From contig NW_020312817.1 of the NCBI RefSeq assembly GCF_003265705.1, positions 48,601,825 to 48,665,824 on the forward strand: a stretch of DNA of 64,000 nucleotides. The letters run 5' to 3'. The position numbers and the translations under genes were made by a program. Numbering within the stretch: the first letter of the stretch is position 1; each line of letters begins with the position of its first letter. Below, piece after piece: positions 35,311 through 45,530 of the stretch. Source of the stretch: Callorhinus ursinus. Its lineage: Eukaryota; Chordata; Mammalia; Carnivora; Otariidae. The notes under the pieces are model-generated. The model did no database searches. It saw only the letters and a list, made by a program, of their open reading frames with translations, and was not told the origin of the DNA.

Positions 35311-35539
35311 ACGCCCACCCTTGGGTAGCAGAGCCAAAAGGCACGCTGGATTCTGTTCCTCCACCGGTCACTGGTTACTCCAGCCTGAGGTGTGGACGTT
35401 ACCTCTTCCCGTCATCCTCTCCTTCTCTGCACCCAGCAGCTCTTGTCACCAGGTCCTGTCAATTCCACCCACTGCTCCCTGCGGCTCCTATCCGTTCTTG
35501 ATGGACTGATTCGACATTCTCTTCCCTTTTTCCCCACCA

Positions 35540-35825
35540 CCGCTCCCTTCTCTGGCCACGATCTCTGCCAGACGGCCTCCTCATGGGGCTTTCTCATTCC
35601 TTCTTGCCTCTGCCCACGCTGTCTTTACTCCATAGAAGCCTCTTCCAGTCCCTGACCTCTCTCTTAAGAGACCACCGCATCCCTGGACCTCCTCTGTGCT
35701 TGCACCTGTCACCGACGACGGCTGTCAAGGAACAACATGCCCTTCTGGTTCATTTCTGCGTTTCCAGCGCCCAGCTCAACGCAGATCGGGCTCTCAATGA
35801 ATAGTTGCTGAATTTAACAAACAAA
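35540..35825 (+). mobile_element. L2 LINE 3' end
   Basis: 'tgccagacggcctcctcatg', 'ttctcattccttcttgcctc', a CT-rich middle and 'gctctcaatgaatagttgct' match the L2 3' layout. Confidence 0.6.
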
Positions 35826-36089
35826 ACCTCAACTCTGAACGAGCACGGCCAAACAAAGACCTCAGCTGCTCTCCTTCTGATCAAAATGAACATTCCTTCG
35901 AGATTATGTATCAGGCTTTAAACACCCCACTGGAAAAAACAAAAGTTGATCAAATTTAACAAAGTAAGTACTTATATCCTGTCTGGGTTGGGTGGTTTAA
36001 TCGGGGCTCAAAGCAGGAGACGGGACAGGAATGAGAGGATGGATGCTGGCGAGAGCTTGGAGATCTGCTTTCAAATCTGGACTCGTCCC

Positions 36090-37250
36090 AGCAGGGGGAA
36101 AAGGCGAGAGCTCCGGGACAGGGTGGAGACAGCCGATGGGGAACCTTCCGGGGCCCTGGAGAGAGTCGGAAGCGCGCGGAGGCAGGCAGGAGTTGGGGAG
36201 CGGGAACTAACTTGGCGTGGAGGGAGGCGCCGCACGCCGCAGCCGTTCAGGTTTCGCGTCTTTCCAGCGCCCACATGGGCCGCGGGCTTGGGGAAGGGGG
36301 CGGGGGAGAGGGAGGGCAGGTCCGGAGCCGAGGGGGTGGAGGAGGAGGGAGACCGAAGGAAATGAGACAACCTTTTCCTCCCACTGACTCGGGCTCCTCC
36401 AGAGTCTGCGGGGCTCGGTGCGACCGCCCGTGAGCGCCGAGGCCAGGACCCCGCGCCGGCCCCGGCGGCTCCTCCACTGGGATTTCTCTCCAAGGCGTCA
36501 GCGCCCGCCCAAGTCCCAGGCGCCGCTTTGCCGCTTCCTCCCCGCGGCGATCGGCTCCCGGTCCCCCGGCTCGGCCCGGCGCGCCCCGAGCGCAGCCCCC
36601 GGAAGTGCGCGCCGGCGGCCCCGGCGAAGGTAAGCGGCGCCCGAGAGCGCGCCCAGGGCGCAGGGGCGCCAGGCATCCCCAGCTGGCCTGGGCCTCCCCG
36701 GAGCGCCCCCTCTTCGGAAACACCCAGAGCACTTCTGACCTGAAGCCGCTGCTTTGTTCCTGACCCCCTGCCCAGGTGTTGCAGGCTGGGTCCCCCAAAG
36801 AACTCGGCTTCCAGCCCTTTCTTTTTTGCCTCCCCTTCCTCCTCTTTTCCCGTTGCTTCCCCCGCCCCCAGCTTCTTTTTCTCGATCCGCAAACTCTCAG
36901 CTCTCTGCCTCTGCAGCCTGGTTTCGGAGAGCGGGTTCTGCCCAAATCTCGGCGCTTCGCTTTGCCCGAAATTTCTGTGGCGCGCGTTGAAACTCACGGA
37001 TCTCGCTCCTTTTGGAGGCACCCAGCTCGCCGTGCGCTTTTGGCGACCCCCCAGGACCCTGAAATCAGAGCGCACTGGGGAGTCGAAAGGCTGTTGGCGC
37101 CCCCTAAAGCCTCAGTCGGACGCTCTGCTGGTGGAGAGGGGCGCAGTCCGCTCCTTGCCGCTCTGGCCCGGTTCCCCAGGATTGGAAGGAGTGGGGGGAG
37201 CGCTCGATCCCCGGCGCGAGGGAGGCGGGGAGGTAATGAGGATGGCTCTC
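36090..37250. promoter_or_regulatory. CpG island promoter
   Basis: A sharp GC-rich, CpG-dense block of about 1.15 kb, the only one in the window, and almost free of repeats. It holds GC boxes (for example GGGGGCGGGGG at 36296-36306), G-runs able to form a quadruplex at 36290-36316, and two AGGGGGCGC-type CTCF-like cores read on the minus strand (36702-36711 and 37096-37105). There is no TATA box that I can place with confidence. A + strand splice donor at 36630 suggests transcription to the right. Divergent transcription is common at such islands and cannot be excluded. Confidence 0.85.
36350..36629 (+). other. Candidate non-coding first exon (5' UTR) of an unidentified gene
   Basis: The right edge is a good splice donor, GCGAAG|GTAAGC, with the intron beginning at 36630. 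The left edge is unknown and is set only loosely, downstream of the GC boxes at 36296-36306. The single ATG I see near the start (36361) opens a frame of only about 24 codons that stops before the donor. The longer + frames crossing this stretch lack an ATG, so a 5' UTR exon is more likely than a coding one. If real, the next exon lies in the 27 kb downstream or beyond the window; 59452-59574 is one candidate. No sequence similarity lets me name the gene. It could instead be a long non-coding RNA promoter. Confidence 0.45.
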
Positions 37251-37284
37251 TGAGGGAGAGGAGGGCCAGCCGCATGGTGCTAGC

Positions 37285-37455
37285 TTGCCATTTTGCGCTT
37301 ATTAACTGCCTGAGTTCTCACATCAAGCCTCTGAGTAGGGACTCCCCCTGTTTTACAGACGGGCAAAATGAGACGCAGAGAGGTTAAGTAATGTGTCCAG
37401 GGCCACACAGCTGGGAAGGGGCCCAGCCAGGATCTGGGTACCAGCTGACTTATAC
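37285..37455 (-). mobile_element. MIR, antisense
   Basis: 'ttattaactgcctgagttct', 'ccctgttttacagacgggca', 'gcagagaggttaagtaatgt', 'ccacacagctgggaagg' in MIR reverse-complement order. Confidence 0.75.
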
Positions 37456-37749
37456 CACACATCCCACGTCCAGCCCTACAGAGGGTTTCCTCTATCCAGA
37501 GTGAGCAGGAACCTGTCATCTCCCTCTGGCTCATACCATGGAGAATCAGGCTTTTTCTTTTTTGAGCAAATGCATCTTGATTCTATTCAAATCCAAACGA
37601 TTTATTTAGTACCTACTGTCTTCACAGTTCAGTGGCAAGCCCTGACGTTTCACCTTTGAACCTCACTCTTTCATCCTCTTCCCATCATCCAGTCTCTCAA
37701 GAAATATATAATTCTGCCCCAGAAGGCTGGCCTGAATCTCTTTCTCGAC

Positions 37750-37880
37750 AGGCAGTTCAGCTCAGTGGCTAAGAGCCCAGGCCCTGGAGACAGACCACCA
37801 GCGTGTGAGTCTGGCTGAGGCCCTCCTGTACCTTTCTTTCTGCGGCTGGACTTCCTCATCTGTAAAGTAGGGTCGGGAGG
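37750..37880 (+). mobile_element. MIR
   Basis: 'cagctcagtggctaagagcc', 'caggccctggagacagacca', 'cttcctcatctgtaaagtag' match the MIR 5' to middle part. Confidence 0.7.
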
Positions 37881-37886
37881 ATTTAA

Positions 37887-38111
37887 AGCGGTTGTTCTCA
37901 ACCTGGGTTTCCATTTTTGCCTCCTAAGTGACATCTGGCAATGTCTGGAAACATTTTTGGCTGTCAACATGTAAGTGGGGGAGGATGGTGTTCATCTGGT
38001 GGGCAGGGGCCAGGGATGCTGCTTGAATAGCCTATAATGTTCAGGACAGCCCCCCACAGCAAAGAATTAGCCAGCCCCAAATGTCAGTGGTGCCGAGGTG
38101 GAGAAACCCTG
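37887..38111 (+). mobile_element. hAT-type miniature DNA transposon
   Basis: Terminal inverted repeats are visible: 'ggttgttctcaacctggg' at the left and 'gccgaggtggagaaaccctg' at the right. The inside has 'tctggcaatgtctggaaaca', 'gggccagggatgctgctt' and 'aggacagccccccacagcaa'. Same family as 60542-60758, which lies in the opposite orientation. Confidence 0.75.
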
Positions 38112-38394
38112 GTGTGATGTATCAGTTCATGAAGGGTGCTATTATTCCCAGCTCTCATCCTCTTATCTGCTCCAGTTTGGCCGATTATGCCAGCCTCTGT
38201 CCCCAAATCTCCTCTCAGTCCCGTGCCCGAGTTCTGTTGTTCAAACCACAGCAGGCTGTGTGACTGCATTGTCTTAATATGGTCGTTGGCTCCCCAGGGC
38301 TAACAGAAGGGATGGGGCGCTGCGGATGGTTTACAAGCACCAAAGCTAGATCCGCACACACTCAAGTTTGAGAATCGCTGTCTTGCAGGGCCCC

Positions 38395-38768
38395 ATCTTA
38401 TCCTCCGCTGTGGGCTCACAGGGCTGTTCATGGTAAGGCCCCACCTTACCTTCCCAGCCTCGCCTTAGTTACATCTTGAGGTGCCTGCCATACCACCACC
38501 CAACTTACTGTTTCAGTATTCTAGGTCCTGACTTTTTGGAATGCCCTTCCTCCTCCTTGGCAAATTCGTCATCATTCTCTGAGACTTGAGCTCCAGTCTC
38601 CTGCCAGTGTAGCATTCCTCACTTCCCGAAGCAACTCTGTCACTCCCTGCTGCCCCAGCTCGGGCCCTCCACTGCCTTTTTCTTTCAGTGTCCCTTCCCC
38701 ACAGGGATCCCTTGCTCATGCCCACACTGGTCTCTGGGTACCTTGTACCTAACACAGTGCCGGACTCG
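38395..38768 (+). mobile_element. L2 LINE 3' end
   Basis: 'aaggccccaccttaccttcc', 'tttttggaatgcccttcctc', 'gagacttgagctccagtctc', 'ctctgggtaccttgtaccta' follow the L2 3' order. A MIR abuts its right edge. Confidence 0.65.
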
Positions 38769-38770
38769 TG

Positions 38771-38935
38771 GTGGTGGTTAAGCTTGCGGGCTTTGGAGTC
38801 AGGCTGCGTGCGTTCAAATCCCAGCTTTGCCACTTATCAACTCTGTGACCTTGAGCAAGCTGACTCAGTCTCTCAAAGCCTTATTGGTAAAATAGGAAGA
38901 AATGATCGTCTTCGCTGCAGACTGGCAGAACGAAT
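38771..38935 (+). mobile_element. MIR
   Basis: 'gtggtggttaagcttgcggg', 'ctttggagtcaggctgcgtg', 'cgttcaaatcccagctttgc', 'ctgtgaccttgagcaagctg': a well-preserved MIR core. Confidence 0.85.
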
Positions 38936-38974
38936 GAATGGGGTAATACCGACTGCCACTCCCATGCCAGGACA

Positions 38975-39165
38975 GGGTTCAAGTTTAGCATTTTATGTTT
39001 TTACTCATTTAATCCTCACAACGAACCTTTAAAGTTCGAACTGGTGGTGCCCCGTTTTCTCGACAAAGAAACGGAGGCAGAGAGAGGCTGAGCAGTTTGC
39101 ACCAAGTCACACAGCTGTAGGGCCAGGATTCACACGGACTTCTGGCCTGTGGCACACACACGCTT
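38975..39165 (-). mobile_element. MIR, antisense
   Basis: 'actcatttaatcctcacaac', 'cagagagaggctgagcagtt', 'caagtcacacagctgtaggg'. It forms a tail-to-tail pair with the MIR at 38771. Confidence 0.8.
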
Positions 39166-40639
39166 CACGCTCAGCAGGTAGAGGGTTTAGCTCGGTCCTC
39201 CCCATAGAGTAAGCGCTCAGTAAACACGAGCTGAGGTTTGTGGTGTGCGTTGATAAGAGCCGAAGTCCATTGGATTTCCCACCCCTACCACACCTGTGAT
39301 CCACGACTGTGCCATGATTTTCACGGCTCCTGTTCTTTTCCTCTCCTCCTTGCCCGGAGCCCAGCCTCAGAGGGACGGCACATTGGGGTCAGTCCTCTGT
39401 CACAGTGCCGGGTCAGCACCAGTGAACTTGATGCTAAATGGAGCCTTAAGTGTGCCGTAGGTCAGGGTCAGAACAGCACTAAGTCTTTGGGGAGGAGGGC
39501 GTGGAGTCAGTACACCTGCCTGGGGGAGAGAGATGCAGACTTGGGGTGACGAACTGTCTGACTCCAGCTTTGTCCTTTCCAAGCCCATGCCCCTTGCAGT
39601 GTGCAGCAGGCATGTAAGTGTTGGTGAAAACCATCAACGAACATGCGATGGGTGGGTGAATGCCACCAGCTGGCTCTCCCACCTTATCTTGATCAGGTGC
39701 AGAATACATTTACTCTCCAAGTGTTAAACGGACCATTTATATAGTCAAGGTAAAACCTGCTAAGAGAATTTAATGACCCAAAGGGGGTTTTGGAGAACCA
39801 GGTCTGGGGAACTGGTCACTGACCTCCTAGTTGAGTTGTGTGTGATATTGGATACCAGGTTTACAGGTGATCGCTTCACCAACTTGGAATCTTTTATTTC
39901 CCTGCATCCAGCACTGCCTTTGAAAGCTGAGCCCCTTCCTCGCTGTTCCCTTGGACATTTGCTTTGTAGGCCAGATGGCCTTGCACAAATACCTGCATGT
40001 TTGTGTATTCTGGCTTCTTCCACAGCTGACCCGCACAGCTATGGTCCTCCTGAGTTTGCTTCGTTTTGGCAGGTTGTCCCCCAGACTTCAGTGGGATGAG
40101 GTTACCTGGTATGTGCAAGGCCTTGCGTTTTGTTAGGGGTCACAGAAATACTCTAATAAAGTTGCCTTTAAGGATGGAACAAGGTGAGAAGCTCCCTGTC
40201 CATCAAGACTTTAGAGACCCCTCAGGTCCCCTGTAGCACTGCCTTTTCCCTTCCAGACACCACACTCTTACTGCTTCCTGGCACTAGCCCCTCTCTTGGG
40301 TCACCAGCTGGCTGATCTGAGAAACAGATTCCCCTGGGGGCTAATTACTGCAGTAAGGTCAGACCCAAGATCTTTGGGGCATCACCTGCATTTTCACTGA
40401 GGCCCACAACATTACACCTTGGCTGCCATCTTGAGTAGCACCTCTTCACCTACCAGCAGGCAGATTCTTCATGAAGCTGGTTCCTGCTTGGGTGTCTGGT
40501 TCTAGGGAAAGCTACCTCCCGCCGTTCAGGTCTTGGGCTGTGTTCCCTGTGAAATCTACCTCCACTGTTTGCCTCTAGGTGAAAATCTTTTTGGTGCTGT
40601 AAGGGGCATTTGGTTTAGACTAAACTAGATGGGATCTTA
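39166..40639. other. Unassigned non-coding sequence
   Basis: No known repeat or exon recognised. The frames of 60-108 codons on both strands overlap one another. Confidence 0.4.
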
Positions 40640-41120
40640 AGTGTCAGGGTGGGCTTGGACTATGCATGGGGTGAGTGGCTGGTGTTGGGTGCCAGAGACA
40701 CAAACATGAAGAGGTCATGGTCCTTATCATCATGGTCATAGTCCATGATGTGTGAGGGACACATGAACAGGTCATCAGACTGTCAAGTGGGGAAGAGATA
40801 AGAGCAGAGAATTGGGGGCCAAAAGGCACCAGCCACGAGGGAGTCAGGAGAGGTTTCAGAGAGAAGAGGATATTGGAGTTGGGTCTTAATGGAGAAGTAG
40901 GAGCTTGCTGGGTTTGGCGGGGGGCGGGGGGAACTAGTGAGCATGGGTGTGACAGACAGGAAACTGCATGTATGTGGTACAAATCCTGGGAAGGGCCTGA
41001 CAGAGGCCAAGGTGTGTGAAGATGGGGGCTGGTGATGGGGCCTGGGGGGGGGGGTGTGACTAAATTTTCAGCCATCAGGAGTCTGTTCCTGTTTGTTGGG
41101 AGACAGTGGAGGGGCATTTT
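40640..41120 (-). mobile_element. L2 LINE, antisense
   Basis: Antisense L2 3' part: 'gagggagtcaggagaggttt', 'gttgggtcttaatggagaag', 'gggcctgacagaggccaagg'. The 320-codon minus frame that covers it is a chance frame through L2 3' sequence and its flank. Confidence 0.6.
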
Positions 41121-41639
41121 AAGCTCAGGTGTACTGAGCTCTTTGAATGATGGCTCTCCTGTTTCTACTGGCCTGTTTCCTCCAGGACAATGGGGCCAGA
41201 GCCCAGGGGTAGTGGGAGGGACATCCTTAGTAAGCAAAGAAACCGTCTCACAAATGAAGGTGCAGTGGTGGTTGTGGGTTGTTTTGTTCTTTTCAAGCCC
41301 TGGCTGATGAACTATGTGGATGGCCCCTCCTGAGTCTGGGCTTTTGAACGTTACCTTTAGAGCATCCAAAAGTCTGAAACAATTGTTAGGTTTCTCTGGA
41401 CTTAGAGAGGGAGGGAGGAGGAAAGGAGAGAGAGGGGTGGGGTGGGGGTTGTTGATCAGCTCTGCTTTACATGAAATCCAGCACGTGGCCTCGTAGATCA
41501 ACCGCCAGGGCTGCCATGTTCCCTGGGTGCGAGCTGTCTTCACATTTGCAGTGCTCTTTGATCCCAAAGCATTTTGCAAAGGGATCACCACAGGTGATGG
41601 GTACATATGCTTACTGATTGGACCATGGATATAGATGTT
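41121..41639. other. Unassigned non-coding sequence
   Basis: Nothing assignable. A G-rich tract lies at 41434-41448. Confidence 0.4.
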
Positions 41640-41745
41640 TCTCTAGGTCATCCGAAGACTTCCCTCATTTACTCACCACTCAGTGACCACCTGGCACATA
41701 GGAGGCACTCAGTAAGTGAGAAATGAGTGGATGAATGTCCTAGCA
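41640..41745 (+). mobile_element. L2/MIR 3'-end fragment
   Basis: 'ccacctggcacataggaggc', 'actcagtaagtgagaaatga' and a 'gagtggatgaatg' tail. Confidence 0.55.
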
Positions 41746-42032
41746 TATAAGTCCCCTTCTGACCGTCAAGATGCTCATGCCTGACTGGAGAGATAGACAA
41801 GAAACCCAACCAACACAGCCCCGTGTGCTAGCGCCGCGACAGAGAAGACATGGGGGCAGAGGCAGGCTCCATCATGGGGTCAGGGAACAGAGCCCAGGGG
41901 AAGGGTGGTCCCTTCTGAGGAGCAACATCCCTCCAGGGCAAGCGGCTAGTAGGCGATAATTAATAGTAGCCCCCAGGGGTGGGTGCCAGCACCCATGTTA
42001 AGGACTTGACTTGCACTGCTCACAACCACCTT

Positions 42033-42229
42033 TTTTTTTTTTTAAAGATTTTATTTATTTATTTGAGAGAGAGACACAGCGAGAGAGGGAACACAAGCAG
42101 TGGGAGTGGGAGAGGGAGAAGCAGGCTTCCCACTGAGCAGGGAGCCCGAGGCGGAGCTCAGTCCCAGCACCCTGGGATCATGACCTGAGCTGAAGGCAGA
42201 CGCTTGACAACTGAGCCACCCAGGCGCCC
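42033..42229 (-). mobile_element. Can-SINE inside MIR
   Basis: Minus-strand copy. Target duplication CTCACAACCACCTT at 42019-42032 and 42230-42243. It interrupts an antisense MIR. Confidence 0.96.
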
Positions 42230-42239
42230 CTCACAACCA

Positions 42240-42340
42240 CCTTCTGAGGTGGGTGTTGGAGGAGGAATCAGGATCCCACCCACAGCTGACAGGCAGACCT
42301 GGGATCCAATCAGGCCCCTGGACTTGAACCCTTCGCCACT
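42240..42340 (-). mobile_element. MIR, antisense, split by SINE
   Basis: 'accaccttctgaggtgggtg', 'gacctgggatccaatcaggc', 'ctggacttgaaccc' continue the MIR begun just left of 42019. Confidence 0.6.
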
Positions 42341-43359
42341 GCCCCAGTCAGTTTCGGGACGGTCATGTGATCGTCGAAGATGCTTTTAGGCCATCTGGTT
42401 TGCAAGAAGGCACGTTCAGGTGTGTGGGTTGTGGGGGGTGAGTTGGGAGTGAGAATGACCGCGTCCTCCTCCTTTCCCCCCTTCCTGTCCCCTGCCTGGA
42501 GCCTGCAGCCTTGCCTCGCCGGGAGTTTGAAGCAGTTGGAAGCTCTCTGCTCTGGGGATCAGCACCTCTGTCCTCCTCTCGCCTCGTCTTTGATCATCCG
42601 GGCAGCTTGCACTTTGTCCTCTAAGATGAGAGGAGGCGGAAATGCTGCTCAGCAGAGAAGTAACCGTAAACTTGTGTGGGGAAGGAAGGCTTTTTACAAA
42701 ACACCTGCTGCAATGTAAGCCTCTCCCCTTTGCCCTGCGCCCTCCTGCCGTGTCATTCCTACGGTCAGTAGCCGCCGGGAACAGATGTCAGGGGGTCTTG
42801 TTTCTGCACAGGGACCCCTGATCAAAAGGGCTGCCTAAGCTGTCTTCCTCCGGCACCGCCGCAAACACAGCTGACGCGTCCTTTTACTCGCTCACCTTGT
42901 CGGGACAAGACAGGCCACGGCAACCCATGGGAAGGGGCAGGAAGGGTCTCTTACTGGAAGACGTGTGTATTATTTTCCGGGAGCTCCTGTCCTTTGTGCC
43001 ACTTGGGTGAGCGTGCTCTGACAGCAGCTCCCTTCCGTGCTCCGGTGAGATGTGCCGGCGAGCCTGTGGGTGGGCAGAATGAGCACTGGAAGGGGAGTCG
43101 GCACTGACAGTTTTCTGCTGTGTGGACCTGGTCCCTTTGAGTCAGTTACGTGGGGCAGGGATGGTTGGCCTGGAGATTCTCCGGCAGTAGACCCTGCCGC
43201 GTGTCAAAGCAAGGTGCATTGCGAGGATGTTGCAGAAATACAGAAAACACTGACCTGGATGGTTAGACGCCTGTGACAGTGGAGGGCGTCCCTGGGGATG
43301 TAGGCTTGCACTCGCCGAGACAGCTTTGTGGCTGTGCTGCGTCTGCTCAGCTGAAGCTG
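42341..43359. other. Unassigned non-coding sequence, GC-moderate
   Basis: No recognisable exon or repeat. The frames seen are short and overlapping. Confidence 0.4.
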
Positions 43360-43640
43360 TCAGTGTTTGCTGCACCCTGTGTGCCAGGCACAGTTCTAGG
43401 CCCTGGGGAACATAGAGAAGAACAAGATACTCTTTTTGCTCAAGAACCTCAGCAGTCCAGCATGGACACGGGACACTCAGAGATAGGAATTCAGCATTTT
43501 GCTATCCAATCTCTCTCATTAAAGTAGGTTGTCTGGATGCAAGACATATGTAGGTCTTGTTGATTCCCGAATCCCTGGAGGCTACCATGAGCTCTGGCAT
43601 AGAGTAGGTGCTCGATCAATGACTGTTGTGCCACTGTAAA
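43360..43640. mobile_element. L2 3'-end fragments in both orientations
   Basis: 43370-43450 reads as antisense L2 ('ctgtgtgccaggcacagttc', 'taggccctggggaacat'). 43550-43625 reads as sense L2 end ('gctctggcatagagtaggtg', 'ctcgatcaatgact'). Confidence 0.55.
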
Positions 43641-44104
43641 ATTCTGTGCTAGACACACTCACTGAGTGTGGTAGGCATCCAGAGGAGGGGCACCGACACT
43701 CAGCTTGGATAGCAGGTGAGTCCAAGAGGACATGTGTCCAGGAGGCTGAGATGGAGGAATCCGGGCTGAGGGGAAGGCCATCATAGGCAGAGAGACCAGG
43801 AAGAGGTACTGTCCGGCCAGGTGAGCAGGTAGGCTGTGCTCCAAGAAAGCAAGGGAGTGAGTGTGGATGGAGAGAAGGGAGGCAGATCTGTAAACGAGCA
43901 AGGGGGCCACTTCGGGAAGAGTCTTGCTGAAGAATTTGGATTTTATTCTGTATGCACTGGGGAGGTACTACAGGATTTCACACAGGGGAGAGACTGGGTC
44001 AGAGTTTCATTGTAAAAATAGAGCCCTCTGGCGACCGAGCCGAAATCGGAGAGGAATGAGATGGGGGCAGGAAGACCAGTTAGGACACCATTGTAGTTTC
44101 TAGA

Positions 44105-44370
44105 GTGGGAAAAGCCTGGGGTTGGGAGTCAGACAGACCTCTGTCCACATCCCCGCCCCACAGCGTCTCTGCATCTTTGTGTAACAGGCTATTTATTAAA
44201 CCTCTCTGAGCTTCCCCGTCTTCTCATCCGAAGACAGGGACTCCCAATTTCTCTGTCATGGATGGGTGGTGTTCAGAATTATGTAGATGAAGTATGTGAG
44301 GTGTCTGCGACCGTGACTGATCCATAATCAGTATGTTATGATAGTGGTGAAAAGTATTTTTAGTAGTATG
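44105..44370 (+). mobile_element. MIR inside L2
   Basis: 'cctggggttgggagtcagac', 'taaacctctctgagcttccc', 'tcttctcatccgaagacagg', later 'gatgaagtatgtgagg'. Confidence 0.65.
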
Positions 44371-44882
44371 GTTATTTATTGTCATCCAGTGAGAAATAAT
44401 GAGGCTCTAGAGACATTGGCCATAAGGGTGGGGGATTGGCCACAGGCTCAAGAAATACTTTAGCAATAAAGTTGATAGAGTTTGGTGACTGATTGCGCGG
44501 GGGAGTAAGGGAAGGGCAGGAGTCTAGGATGGCTCTGGGATTCTGGCCTGGACAACCAAGAGGAAAGACAGTGGGGCTGTGCGTTAGGACACTTGATGGT
44601 GAGGAGGAGGAGGAAGAGGGGGAGGAGGTGGGCGGTGGATGGAGGGAGCAGCATCTGCAGGAAAAGATGATGAGCTCATTTTCAGACAAACTGAACCTGA
44701 AGCATCTTAGGGATGGCCAGGGAGACAAGTCTAGTGGGCACATGGTTTGTAGGTGTGACATTCAGGAGAGAAGTCTTAAAGAGGGTTCAAGGGCAAACTT
44801 TTAACAAGAGGTAATGAAATCATGGTGTGGCTCAGTTGCCCAAGGAGAGGGAGAGAGCATGGGAAGAGAATTAGGATGGCTA

Positions 44883-45112
44883 ATGCTTATTGAGTCTATA
44901 CTGTGTGTTCTAAGTACTTGATGTGCCTTAGTCCTCTCAACAACCATTGTCAGGGAAGACTATTATTGTACCTGCTTTATAAATGAATAAATGGAGGCAT
45001 AGGGACAGTAGGTCACTTGCCCGAGGTCATACAGCAATAAGTAATAGACCTGGGATATTAGCCCAGGCAGTCAGATCCAGGCCTGTGCTCTCTGTCTGTA
45101 CCAGACTGCCTC
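44883..45112 (-). mobile_element. MIR inside L2, antisense
   Basis: 'atgcttattgagtctatact', 'gccttagtcctctcaacaac', 'aaatggaggcatagggacag', 'cttgcccgaggtcatacagc'. Nearly full MIR. Confidence 0.85.
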
Positions 45113-45530
45113 CGAGAGTGGGTGGCCTCTGAGGGAGGGGCAGGGGAGGACCTTGTGAAGGCGGCAGGGAGGGGCCAGGCGGAGAGGCAGGAGGAGATGG
45201 GAGACTGCTGTGTGGAAGGGGAGAGTGTCCAGGAGGGAGGAATCAATTACATCAAATGATGTGGAAATCCACTAAGAAAAGAAGTGGAATATCCATGGAT
45301 TTGGGAATAGGGGAGCTATTTGTGACTTGGTGAGGGGAGTTTGAAAGATGAACAAATGTGAGGTGAGGAGGTGGTGATATCAAGTGTAGGCAATTCTTTC
45401 CAGAAGCTTGGCTTTGGAAGTAACAGGAAAGAGGTTTTGAGTAGAGGGAGTGTTTCAGAGATGGAAAGACGTGTTACTATATACAAGGGGGAGGGACAGA
45501 GCCAGAGTGGGCCCCACAGAGTGGCTGTAA

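Larger units (their letters stand above)
43660..45530 (-). mobile_element. Long L2 LINE, antisense, with RT region
   Basis: Read on the minus strand this runs from the RT region (45530 side) to the 3' part. The frame covering 44372-44761 contains ILDSCPSLTP, matching the L2 protein pattern ILDSSLSLTP. Further left, 'gaatttggattttattctgt' and 'acaggatttcacacagggga' fit the antisense L2 3' half. Two MIRs (44105-44370 and 44883-45112) have inserted. Frameshifts and stops make it a fossil. Confidence 0.75.

Noticed and set aside
36071..37075. 334-codon minus-strand open frame over the CpG island
   Set aside because: GC-rich sequence has few stop codons. The frame is rich in Gly/Ala/Arg/Pro/Ser with no recognisable domain, and overlapping frames are open on both strands. 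It is best explained by composition.
40644..41606. 320-codon minus-strand open frame
   Set aside because: Much of it overlaps antisense L2 3' sequence. The translation is Pro/Ser/Leu-rich with no domain, as expected for a chance frame.
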